64,000 nucleotides of DNA, taken from the NCBI GenBank assembly GCA_022071955.1, contig JAJVIM010000005.1:1-64000 (forward strand), given 5' to 3'. Origin of the DNA: Anaerolineae bacterium. Lineage in GTDB: Bacteria > Chloroflexota > Anaerolineae > 4572-78 > J111. Under the pieces are notes generated by a model, which had not been told where the DNA came from, did not search any database, and saw only the letters and a program-made list of their open reading frames with translations. Below, in pieces: positions 1-7,404 of the stretch (position 1 is the first letter of the stretch; every line of letters begins with the position of its first letter). The position numbers were made by a program, and so were the translations under genes.

Positions 1-16
1 ACGCTCAGTCACAGCC

Positions 17-103
17 AAAACGTAACCAGTTAGCAGCAGGTTACGTTTTCAAAATGCCTGGTTACGCGTGAGTTACGAGTAAGTTACGTTCAAACGTAAC
101 CAG
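17..103. repeat. GTTACG direct and inverted repeat cluster
   Basis: Three direct copies of GTTACG start at 61, 72 and 83, exactly 11 bp apart, about one helical turn. An inverted copy (CGTAAC) lies at 95-100. A perfect 11-bp inverted repeat also flanks the cluster: AAAACGTAACC at 17-27 and its complement at 39-49. The layout resembles an array of protein-binding sites or iterons. No adjacent gene is complete enough in the window to say what it serves. Confidence 0.5.
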
Positions 104-431
104 CTAAAAAGCGAGTCCAACCCTCAACTTTAACTTTGTACCACAATGTACTGTTTAGAATTCTGTTAACTTTTTCTGAGATAATTCGCGGCGAGGATAA
201 AACTAACCTCCAAAACAGTTTCGATTTTGAAGGAGTTGATGGAAGGGGGTATTGCCATTACTCCAATCATAACACATTAAATGGAGTCGTGACACTGTTG
301 ATTGTCACAATTTACAGGTGATATCTGTCATTAAAATGCAATCCTGCTATTTTGGCCACTCGTCACCGTTGACCGACCCGCAAAATCCTCAGTATCAACT
401 ATATTCAGCGGTGAGGGTTGGTTTGGCTCAA
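104..431. other. Non-coding stretch downstream of the response regulator
   Basis: I see no convincing gene here. Short open frames have no SD and no recognisable motif. An interrupted palindrome is present (GTGACA at 289-294 and TGTCAC at 303-308, 8-bp spacer). It could be a protein-binding site but has no assigned partner. Confidence 0.35.
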
Positions 432-1079
432 TTACACCAAACCCAGCGCTTTAGCTTTGACTGCGGCCTGAGTCCGGTCGCTGACCTCCAGTTTACTCAG
501 GATAGCGGTGAGATGGTTTCTGACTGTGCCTTCTGCAATAAATAGAGCTGCGGCAATTTCGCGGTTGGTTGCGCCCTTTGCCACCAACCGCAACACCTCT
601 ATTTCTCGCTCCGAGAGAGGGTTATCCAGCGCCTGCGGTCGTGAAGCCTGATTGGCCAGACGGGCAAACTCCGCTACCACTTTGGCTGCTACCGAGGGTT
701 CCAATATCGACTCGCCACGGGCGACGGTGCGGATGGCTTCCAGTAGGCGCGGCGTGGAGACGGCCTTGAGTAAATACCCAACCGCCCCGGCTCGCAGGCC
801 CTCAAAGACTAATTCGTCATCGTCAAAAGTGGTTAAAACAATAACCCGACAATCCGGCTGCGTTTCGTGCAGCCGGCGGGTGGCTTCAACGCCATCCAGA
901 ATGGGCATTCGCATATCCATCAAAACAATATGCGGGTGTAGTCTGGCGGCCAGCCGCAGGGCCTCTTCACCGTTGGTCGCTTCGCCAACCACTTCAAAAT
1001 CCGGCTGTGTAGAAAGCAGCACCCGCAATCCGTCCCGAAACAGGGACTGGTCATCGGCCAGTAAAATTTTGATGGTCAT
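432..1079 (-). CDS. NarL/FixJ-family response regulator
   Basis: DNA-binding response regulator of 215 residues. The N-terminal receiver domain (about 1-120) has the acidic pair D9/D10, phospho-acceptor D55 in VLMDMRMP, T84 and K105. A LuxR-type helix-turn-helix fills about 153-215. Its ATG overlaps the end of the upstream kinase frame by 4 bp, so the pair forms one transcription unit. The domain make-up is that of a cytoplasmic transcription factor activated by phosphotransfer from a HisKA_3 kinase. Its target genes cannot be read from the sequence. The family assignment is firm; the stimulus is unknown. Confidence 0.93.
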   Translation of the reverse strand: MTIKILLADDQSLFRDGLRVLLSTQPDFEVVGEATNGEEALRLAARLHPHIVLMDMRMPILDGVEATRRLHETQPDCRVIVLTTFDDDELVFEGLRAGAVGYLLKAVSTPRLLEAIRTVARGESILEPSVAAKVVAEFARLANQASRPQALDNPLSEREIEVLRLVAKGATNREIAAALFIAEGTVRNHLTAILSKLEVSDRTQAAVKAKALGLV

Positions 1080-2263
1080 GTTGGTATCTCCACGTCAATC
1101 CGGCAGCCCTGGTTGGGCGCGGTCTCAATGTTAACCGTGCCGCCGACCAGTTGCGCACGCTCGCGCAGGCCGAGCAAGCCATACCCGGAGGAGACGTCGC
1201 CCATGCCCTGGCCGTCGTCGCTTATGCTCAGGCTCACATGGCCGTCATCATAAACCATGGCCACCGTAACCCGCGTGGCCCGGGCGTGCTTGCGCACGTT
1301 GGTCAACCCTTCCTGAGCCACCCGTTAGAGCGTGAGTTCAACCTGTGAGTTGAGGGGACGCGGTACGCCCAGCAGGTCAAATTGCACCTCAAGCCCGCTG
1401 ATGGCCCGACACTCGGTTACCAGTTCGCCGATGGCTGTGGGCAGGGGCTTGTTTTTGATTGGCGTGGCGCGGAGGGCGGCCACCGAGCGGCGTACATCGG
1501 CCAGCGCTTCTTGCAGCAACGTTTCGGCTTTGCCCAGTGCGGCGAGCGCGGCGGGAGCCTGGCTGGCGGCCTCGGTTTTGGCCAGCAAAGCTCTGGCGCC
1601 TTGAATCTGGATGGTGGTGGCTGTGAGATAATGGCCCAGCCCATCGTGGATTTCACGGGCCAGGCGGTTACGCTCTTCGGCCACGGCCAGGTCGTGGAGT
1701 TGGTTGTGGGCGGTTCGCAACTCTTCAATTAATTGCTGGTTGGCGCGGCGAGCCAGTTCGGTTTGGCGGGTGTTGTGGCCAATCATCCCGGCCAGAAAAA
1801 AGAGCGCAATATTGAATACCGCGCTCCCGATGGCATTTTCCAGATCATACGTTAAAAAGTCACTCAAGCTGGCCAGCAGATAAAATAGCCCCACCCATCT
1901 GGCAGCGCTGCGCCCCGGAAAAACAGTAGTAGCGTGAATTGCCAGAATAAAGAGTAGAAACGTGACCGCGCCGCTTGGCGAGTGAACGATGATCAGCCCC
2001 ATAAACAGGAGTGTTTGCAGAGCAAAGTATCCATGCGCGCGCCGGGCAAAATCCTTACTGCGAATGGCGCCCGCATAGACCAGGGCAAAAGCGAGGCAAA
2101 GGCCGGCAAAAATCAGTCGGGGCCACAGGTTGGTGAGGCCGCCAATCCCCAATACCCCAATCACAACCACCGTCATATAGGTTGCCAGGTTGATCAACCG
2201 CATCCTGTTGAGGGGGAGAATTGGCTCTTGTTCCATGATCGTAGTGTACGCAAATCTCGTCAT
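1076..2263 (-). pseudogene. NarL-type sensor histidine kinase interrupted by an in-frame stop
   Basis: Several hydrophobic segments fill about residues 25-165. They are followed by a HisKA_3 dimerisation domain with the phospho-acceptor H206 in REIHDGLGH. The first frame stops with TAA at 1327-1325, directly after VELTL. In the same frame the next codons read R-V-AQEGLTNVRKHA, the start of the HATPase domain, and continue to 1076 with the DDGQGMG and GYGLLGLRER boxes. Family members normally read LYR(I/V)xQEALTN here, so one base changing a Tyr codon to TAA explains the break. A GTG at 1321 could start the 81-residue ATPase piece separately. Either a recent nonsense mutation or a sequencing error. 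Confidence 0.85.
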
Positions 2264-2352
2264 CCTGCGAATCTAAATTAGCGCCCGCCAATTACTGCCG
2301 GCCTCAAGCCCAAACGCGGGCGTAAGGGTTTGTAAAGGAACAACTTCCGTTA

Positions 2353-2443
2353 TGTCATTCTGAGCGAAGCGAAGAATCTCTCTAACCGTGGCCCATTTAA
2401 GCCGACAACCTGGAGACTCTTCGCCTTCGGCTCAGAGTGACAT
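2353..2443. repeat. Interspersed palindromic repeat (GTCATTCTGAGCGAAGCGAAG type)
   Basis: A left arm beginning GTCATTCTGAGCGAAGCG at 2354 is mirrored by a right arm ending at about 2443 (reverse complement GTCACTCTGAGCCGAAGG). This gives an imperfect hairpin of about 90 bp in the gap between the kinase and the CPBP gene. Elements with this sequence are known to recur in intergenic regions of many environmental bacterial genomes. No protein is encoded. Confidence 0.6.
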
Positions 2444-2501
2444 GCCGGGACGCGGGAAGTTATATTTTTACAGACCCTAAGCGCAGCAGGCACCAGCCGG
2501 C

Positions 2502-3290
2502 TTAAATCCCAACCGCCGGTTCCAACTCAGTCGCTAGCTCTTGCTGTGCCGTGGCAGCAAACCAGAGTTGCCGGTCAAAAAGTATCAGGCCGAGGGCGAT
2601 CAGGCAGGCCAGGCCGGCTTTCAGCCAGGCAAACTGGATATTGTCCGTGCCCTCAAACAGTGAAAAGACGACTTCGGCCATGTAATTTGAGGAGTAGTGG
2701 ATCAGCATAACAATGAGCAAGCTGCGATTGGTGCGGTAGTAAAGCCAGGCAATAAAAATTTGAGCCGCAAAATTTAACACAATATCCGACCAGGGTATAT
2801 CGCCACTCAGAAAGAGCGGCAGATGCCACAGCGTTCGGAAGGCTGCCAGAATGAGACTGGCCAGCAGTAATGAGCGGCTGGCGCGCAGGCGCGGCAAGGC
2901 AAAACCGGTCCAACCCGGTTCTTCCCACATCCCCAAAAGCAGCACGATGAACACCCCTTCCAAAAGGTAGGACACCGGAAAAGGCTCGTAGTTGGGCGAT
3001 ATTTGCGCGCCGAGTAACAGGTTGAGGCCCACGGCTCCAAAGTTAAAGATGGCGACAATTCCCGGGGCGATCAGATACCAATACCAACCGACCCGCCAGT
3101 GCGTGGCCTGGCCAAGTAGTTCTTTTAGGCCCGCTTTGCCCGTACTGAAAGCCAACACAATGATGGCTGCCAGAAACGGCCAATAAGGGATTTGCCCGAT
3201 CAGAGGCGCGGATGCCCACGTGAGGCTATAGGTCAAAACAAAAAATGAAATTAATGGGTGGCGTTTAATTAATGCAAGCAGGTAACTCAT
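2502..3290 (-). CDS. CPBP-family intramembrane metalloprotease-like protein
   Basis: Polytopic membrane protein of 262 residues related to CPBP (CAAX protease and bacteriocin-processing) enzymes, intramembrane glutamic/metallo-proteases. Motif 1 is E123-E124-P-G-W-T128-GFALPRL, motif 2 is LWH156LPLF and motif 3 is H198YSSN202. The ATG at 3290 is chosen because AAAGGAG lies just upstream and the protein then begins with a normal hydrophilic leader; the open frame continues to 3425 without support. Motif 1 usually reads EExxxR, but here the Arg position is Thr (codon ACC), so activity may be altered. Substrate unknown. The gene lies downstream of the FMN-protein gene on the same strand. Confidence 0.85.
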   Translation of the reverse strand: MSYLLALIKRHPLISFFVLTYSLTWASAPLIGQIPYWPFLAAIIVLAFSTGKAGLKELLGQATHWRVGWYWYLIAPGIVAIFNFGAVGLNLLLGAQISPNYEPFPVSYLLEGVFIVLLLGMWEEPGWTGFALPRLRASRSLLLASLILAAFRTLWHLPLFLSGDIPWSDIVLNFAAQIFIAWLYYRTNRSLLIVMLIHYSSNYMAEVVFSLFEGTDNIQFAWLKAGLACLIALGLILFDRQLWFAATAQQELATELEPAVGI

Positions 3291-3368
3291 TTTTCGACTC
3301 CTTTCGAGTGCTAACTGCGCGTTGCTTAATCTTGCAACCAGTATAGCCAAAAGGAGTCGGGAAGTGAT

Positions 3369-3382
3369 GTGACAGGTGTCAC
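3369..3382. promoter_or_regulatory. Palindromic site upstream of the CPBP gene
   Basis: GTGACAGGTGTCAC is a dyad with 6-bp arms. It lies about 24 bp upstream of a TATACT -10-like element on the minus strand (3345-3340), in front of the CPBP start at 3290. The position suits a transcription-factor site. The regulator is unknown. Confidence 0.35.
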
Positions 3383-3421
3383 GGTTGAGGGTCACAAAAA
3401 TTGTGTGAGGGTCATACCGGC

Positions 3422-3820
3422 TCACCCTGAATGCTGATTCCCCTGGTTCCGCTCATCAAAATCAATGGTTTCAGCCGTTTGTGCCGGAGCATTAACCGGC
3501 AAAATATGCAGCCGAAGTGGAGTAATCCGGATTACGGTGTGCCATTGGCGCTGTTCGCTGGAAAAGAGATTGGCGTATTCCTGAACGATGGCCGCCCTGC
3601 CGCGCAGATGCCAGCTTTCGGTGGTGACGGCCACTTCCGGTTCACTTTCCAGATTAAAAAGATGGTCCGACGTGTCGGGAATCAGCAGATACAGGGCCGT
3701 TCCCCGCCCGGCGCAGGGCACCATCGAAGCCTGCAGCCCGGCCGGGCCGGCGGTGGCCAGGGTGCAAAAGTGAGTTTCAGCCAGAATTTGAATCGCCCGG
3801 TCACGCAATTTGTCTAACAT
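3422..3820 (-). CDS. Pyridoxamine 5'-phosphate oxidase-like FMN-binding protein
   Basis: Small protein of 132 residues with the split-barrel flavin-binding pattern. It opens with a helix (LDKLRDRAIQILAE), then THFCTLATAGPAGLQASMVPC, a strand with LYLLIPDTSDHLFNLESEPEVAVTTES and a WHLRGRA strand. PNPOx-like proteins of this size bind FMN or F420 and reduce diverse small molecules; the substrate cannot be read here. It starts 15 bp after the membrane-protein gene and probably belongs to the same transcript. The stop at 3422 leaves a 131-bp gap before the CPBP start. Confidence 0.75.
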   Translation of the reverse strand: MLDKLRDRAIQILAETHFCTLATAGPAGLQASMVPCAGRGTALYLLIPDTSDHLFNLESEPEVAVTTESWHLRGRAAIVQEYANLFSSEQRQWHTVIRITPLRLHILPVNAPAQTAETIDFDERNQGNQHSG

Positions 3821-3835
3821 AATTAATCCCGGAAC

Positions 3836-4783
3836 TCAGTTCGATGAGCCATCGACGGTGGCTGACGGCGAGTCGGCTGGCGCGATGCCGCTGGTTGGCT
3901 CTTTTTTGGGCTTCACAAAGGCATATTCAGCGTAGCTCGCATCGCCGGGGAACAGATCACTTGTCCGGTCAGTTGCATAACGGTAGGCTGCCAGGGCAAA
4001 GATTGCATTCACCAGCGCGTTGATCTGGGTAAAAGTCAGGATCGAAACCAGGAGAACGCTCAACCCAAGCCGAATCTGGTCAGCATTCCCTGCGGTAACA
4101 CCCTGCCGGAGCGCCGGCATGGCAAATAGTATCAGCGTCGGCAGTAGCACCAGCAGGGCCAGCAACCCGATGCCGTGGGCGGCATTTACCCGCTCGCCCC
4201 ACGTCTCTTTGACCAATAATTCGGCGCGCTTAAAGGCATTTTTCGGTGCGGGTTGGTCGAGCGCGATCACCGGTACCTCCATCAGCAACGAAATGTTGTA
4301 TGAGAGTTGCTGCCGGTGCAGCCACCAGCGTTTGCCGATAGCCGGGGCGATGGCCATCCCAAAAATCGGATTGATCAAAACGCGAGCCAGAAAGGACACG
4401 AGTCCCAGCGTGGCCGAAACCAGGGTATGAACGCCGATCAACCCCAACCGCTGGGCTGCCCGCTTCAGCCCCGCGGCCAGCCCCGGATTGCTGCCATCCA
4501 GCCGCACGGCCACAACTGTGATCAACGCCACATTGCAAAATGTGCTGACAAAATACTGCAGCCCATACGCCAGGTACACCACCAAAAAGAAGTCAACCCG
4601 GGCCGGCACATTGCTTTGGTCTGCCTCAAGCGTATTTTCGAGCAGCGGGATGACCGCGGCAAATGTGGCTCCCAGCATAATACCGATCGACAGCAACGGG
4701 TAAAAACTGGCGCGGCGATGTTGCCCCAATACGCGCAGGCTGTCCGTTAAAGTTTTCCACGCATTTGTTATTGCTTTTATCAT
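3836..4783 (-). CDS. Multi-pass membrane protein (DUF6159-like)
   Basis: Protein of 315 residues with an amphipathic N-terminus (MIKAITNAWKTLTDSLRVLGQHRR). Hydrophobic segments lie at about 25-50, 70-105, 125-155, 225-250 and 260-285, and the tail is hydrophilic (about 285-315). The opening resembles DUF6159-type membrane proteins, a family of unknown function; this match is from memory and modest. The start is 30 bp downstream of the flavoprotein stop, consistent with co-transcription. No catalytic motif is visible. Confidence 0.6.
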   Translation of the reverse strand: MIKAITNAWKTLTDSLRVLGQHRRASFYPLLSIGIMLGATFAAVIPLLENTLEADQSNVPARVDFFLVVYLAYGLQYFVSTFCNVALITVVAVRLDGSNPGLAAGLKRAAQRLGLIGVHTLVSATLGLVSFLARVLINPIFGMAIAPAIGKRWWLHRQQLSYNISLLMEVPVIALDQPAPKNAFKRAELLVKETWGERVNAAHGIGLLALLVLLPTLILFAMPALRQGVTAGNADQIRLGLSVLLVSILTFTQINALVNAIFALAAYRYATDRTSDLFPGDASYAEYAFVKPKKEPTSGIAPADSPSATVDGSSN

Positions 4784-4813
4784 TGTGCATTTCCTTGAGT
4801 AATTGATGCCAGG

Positions 4814-6223
4814 TTACGGGTATTGCTCCAAACGGAGCAGCCCATCAAAGGCGGCATTTTTGTAAGCGTAGCTGTAAGTGGGGGTGGGCAGGGTAATCTG
4901 GCTGAAAATATCGATGGTTCCGCCGTAGTGCAACACTATTTGCCCGGCTCCAATTAATTCCGAGGCGATTTCACCCAGACAGTGAATGCCCAGCAGCCGC
5001 CGGTCGTCGCGGCGAAAAATGAGTTTCAACAGGCCATTGTGGCCGGAGATGGCTCCGCGGGGGATGCTGGCAAACGTGCAGCGCCCAACTGCGTAGTCCA
5101 GCCTTTGCTCCCGGCACTGTTCTTCGGTCAGGCCGACTCCGGCCAGCTCCGGCATACCGTACACCGCCGAAATGGGAATCGGGTCAACCATTTCCAAAAA
5201 GTCAATCCCAAAAGCGTGGCAGGCTGCCACCCGACCCTGCTCCATGGCCACCGATGACAGCCCCGGCCCCAGCACGTCGCCGGCGGCGTACACACCGGGC
5301 ACGTTAGTTTGGAATTTCTCGTTAACCACAATGTAACCGCGTTCATCAACCGCCACCCCAACGTCGTTCAGCCCCAGCCCGTCTGTGTTGGGCTGGCGGC
5401 CGGTGGCAAAAAAGACAGCGTCGGTTTTACAGCTTTGGCCGTTAGATAGCGCCACCCGCAGGTAGTCGCCCTCGCGGGTTACCTTTTCTGTGCCCGCACC
5501 GAGGATGACCCGCATCCCGCGCTCTTTAAAAATTTGAGCCATCATCCCGGCCAACTCTCCGTCCATGGTTGGGGCCAGCCGTTCACCCAGTTGAATGAGA
5601 GTCACCGCGGCCCCCAGTGAGTTAAAAATAGTGGCAAATTCCACCCCAACCGGACCGCCGCCCACCACACACAGGCTCTGCGGCAAGGTGGTGAGGTTGT
5701 AAATTTCGTCCACGTCAAAAACAGCGGGGTCGTTGAAGGGGACGTTTTGAGGGCGCAGCGGCCGGGAACCGGTGGCGATCAAAATGACCGGGGCCGATAA
5801 CTCAACAGTCGTCCCATCTTTTTCAGTTAAAAGAACCTTTCCCCCGGCAGCAAGCCGCGCCGTCCCCTGCAAGTAGGTGATCTCCCAAACACCGATGCGG
5901 TGCGTGGTAGCCGCCTGCAATGCCTGGCACACCTGCCGTGTCCGCTCGGCCAGTTTATCAAGGGCGACCGCCGGCGGCGCGCCCAATTCTACGCCGTAAA
6001 CTTCCTGCTGGTAGAAACCGGTCAGGGCCAGCGCGGCTTCGCGCAGGGTTTTGGTGGGCGCGCCGCCGCGGGTGGTTGGGGTGCCGCCGGGCCGGTTCCG
6101 TTCAATGATGGCCACTCGCCGCCCAAAATAGGAGGCAAGCTGGGCGGCGCTTTCGCCGGCCGGGCCGGAGCCAATAACAATCAGATCGTAATTGAGGTTG
6201 TGTGCCGGGGACAGGTTGCTCAT
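4814..6223 (-). CDS. SthA-like FAD-dependent pyridine nucleotide oxidoreductase without redox cysteines
   Basis: Flavoprotein of 469 residues from the lipoamide dehydrogenase/glutathione reductase class. It has an N-terminal FAD dinucleotide motif (VIGSGPAGESAA), an NAD(P) motif (VVGGGPVGVEFA), the second FAD motif (VYAAGDVLG) and a C-terminal dimerisation domain. Overall order and the GIHCLGEIASELIGAGQ block resemble soluble transhydrogenase SthA (NADPH + NAD+ to NADP+ + NADH). The redox site, normally GGTCxxxGCxPSK, reads GGTPTTRGGAPTK, so both cysteines are gone (SthA keeps one), and the C-terminal His-Glu pair is missing. It is therefore not a disulfide reductase or a lipoamide dehydrogenase. 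The gene overlaps the DUF4331 gene by 4 bp. Confidence 0.8.
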   Translation of the reverse strand: MSNLSPAHNLNYDLIVIGSGPAGESAAQLASYFGRRVAIIERNRPGGTPTTRGGAPTKTLREAALALTGFYQQEVYGVELGAPPAVALDKLAERTRQVCQALQAATTHRIGVWEITYLQGTARLAAGGKVLLTEKDGTTVELSAPVILIATGSRPLRPQNVPFNDPAVFDVDEIYNLTTLPQSLCVVGGGPVGVEFATIFNSLGAAVTLIQLGERLAPTMDGELAGMMAQIFKERGMRVILGAGTEKVTREGDYLRVALSNGQSCKTDAVFFATGRQPNTDGLGLNDVGVAVDERGYIVVNEKFQTNVPGVYAAGDVLGPGLSSVAMEQGRVAACHAFGIDFLEMVDPIPISAVYGMPELAGVGLTEEQCREQRLDYAVGRCTFASIPRGAISGHNGLLKLIFRRDDRRLLGIHCLGEIASELIGAGQIVLHYGGTIDIFSQITLPTPTYSYAYKNAAFDGLLRLEQYP

Positions 6224-7392
6224 CGCTCCGCCTCCTGCGCCGGGGTCGGGGCCGCGGCGGCTTTGGCCCGCAAGTCCGGGGGGTTGGGATTCGGGTCAAC
6301 AAGATAAGGAAAAGTGTGACCGGCGGGCCGGGTGGCCTGGTCAACGCCATCGCGCACAGCCGGGCCGTTGCCGCCGTTGACCAGCAGGGTGTAGAGTTTG
6401 TCCACAATATCGTCGTTGAGTGAACGCCCGCCGCACGTTTGCGGGCTACTCCCTGTGAGCAGCGCCCGCTCGATTTCAAAATAGCTGTCGTCGCTGTAGG
6501 GCCTGGAAACGTTAACCACCAAATAATCGGCCAGCAGCAATTCGGTCAGCGGGTGCTGGCCCTGCTCATCCGGCGGCCAATCGATTTTGCCGTCAAGGTT
6601 GTCAAAAAAAGCCAGATTGGCGTTTAACCGGGCACGATACGCCCCGGCGTAGTCCCGGCCCAGGTGGAACGGGTCTTCCAGGTTGTACAAATCCCGGATT
6701 TCGAGAGCGCGGTTGACCGGGTCAAACTCTTTTGACGACAGGACGACGTTCTTTATTTCCGGCCGGCCGACGCGCTCGATGCGGATGGGCAGTTTGCCGG
6801 TGGTCACGGTTTCGGCGGCAACGGCAAAAAGCGGGCCGCCGGCGCCAAACAGGGCCGCAATCTCGGCCTCAAGCACAATGCTCAACACATTTTGGCCCTC
6901 AAGCACGTTGTTGCCTTTGGCTTTGAAAGCGAGCTGCCGCAACTTTTCTGTGGCCAGCACGCCCGGCAGGTCGATAAAAAACGGGTCCAACCGTAGCCCG
7001 GCAAAAATACGCACGGTGTTGGTTTCTGCGCCCCGCCCATCGTTGGTCTGAAAGGAAATTACCTCGCCGGTTGGGGTGAGGCACGTGCCGGCCTGCGCCG
7101 GGGCTTTGTGGCCGTCGGGCTGTTCCGGAGCAGCAAAGGTGCAGGTAAAGGCATATTCGGTCTGGCTGAACTCGAACCGGGGGCTGGTTCCGGTTGGGGT
7201 TACCGTAACCGGCCGGAGCCGGAACCGGTAGGCAATGGCCTCGGAAAAGTGCGCGCCGGGCACAGCGGCCGGAAAGACGGTCATCACCAGCACCAGCCGG
7301 CCGGGGTGTTCCGGGCTGGGAAAAACATACAGATCAGCAATGTCGGCGGCAGGGCCGGCGATGGCCCGTGGGCCGGAAAAATGGTCAGACAT
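6220..7392 (-). CDS. DUF4331 family protein
   Basis: Protein of 390 residues opening with MSDHFSGPRAIAGPAADIADLYVFPSPEHPGRLVL. This matches the DUF4331 signature SHxxxP...DPAADxxDLYAF, in which an early His is followed by DxxDLY. No signal peptide is seen, whereas many DUF4331 proteins are secreted. The C-terminal half carries NARL-like strands and the phrase NVSRPYSDDSYFEIER, typical of the family. Function is unknown. It starts 12 bp after the Dyp peroxidase stop and overlaps the flavoprotein by ATGA, so the three are almost certainly co-expressed. Confidence 0.8.
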   Translation of the reverse strand: MSDHFSGPRAIAGPAADIADLYVFPSPEHPGRLVLVMTVFPAAVPGAHFSEAIAYRFRLRPVTVTPTGTSPRFEFSQTEYAFTCTFAAPEQPDGHKAPAQAGTCLTPTGEVISFQTNDGRGAETNTVRIFAGLRLDPFFIDLPGVLATEKLRQLAFKAKGNNVLEGQNVLSIVLEAEIAALFGAGGPLFAVAAETVTTGKLPIRIERVGRPEIKNVVLSSKEFDPVNRALEIRDLYNLEDPFHLGRDYAGAYRARLNANLAFFDNLDGKIDWPPDEQGQHPLTELLLADYLVVNVSRPYSDDSYFEIERALLTGSSPQTCGGRSLNDDIVDKLYTLLVNGGNGPAVRDGVDQATRPAGHTFPYLVDPNPNPPDLRAKAAAAPTPAQEAER

Positions 7393-7404
7393 CGTAACCT
7401 CCTG

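Noticed and set aside
136-321. 61-codon plus-strand frame at the left end
   Set aside because: No SD, no motif and AT-rich non-coding appearance.
4814-6223. Mercuric reductase or lipoamide dehydrogenase
   Set aside because: Both active-site cysteines and the C-terminal His/Glu pair are missing, and no mer or lipoyl genes are adjacent.
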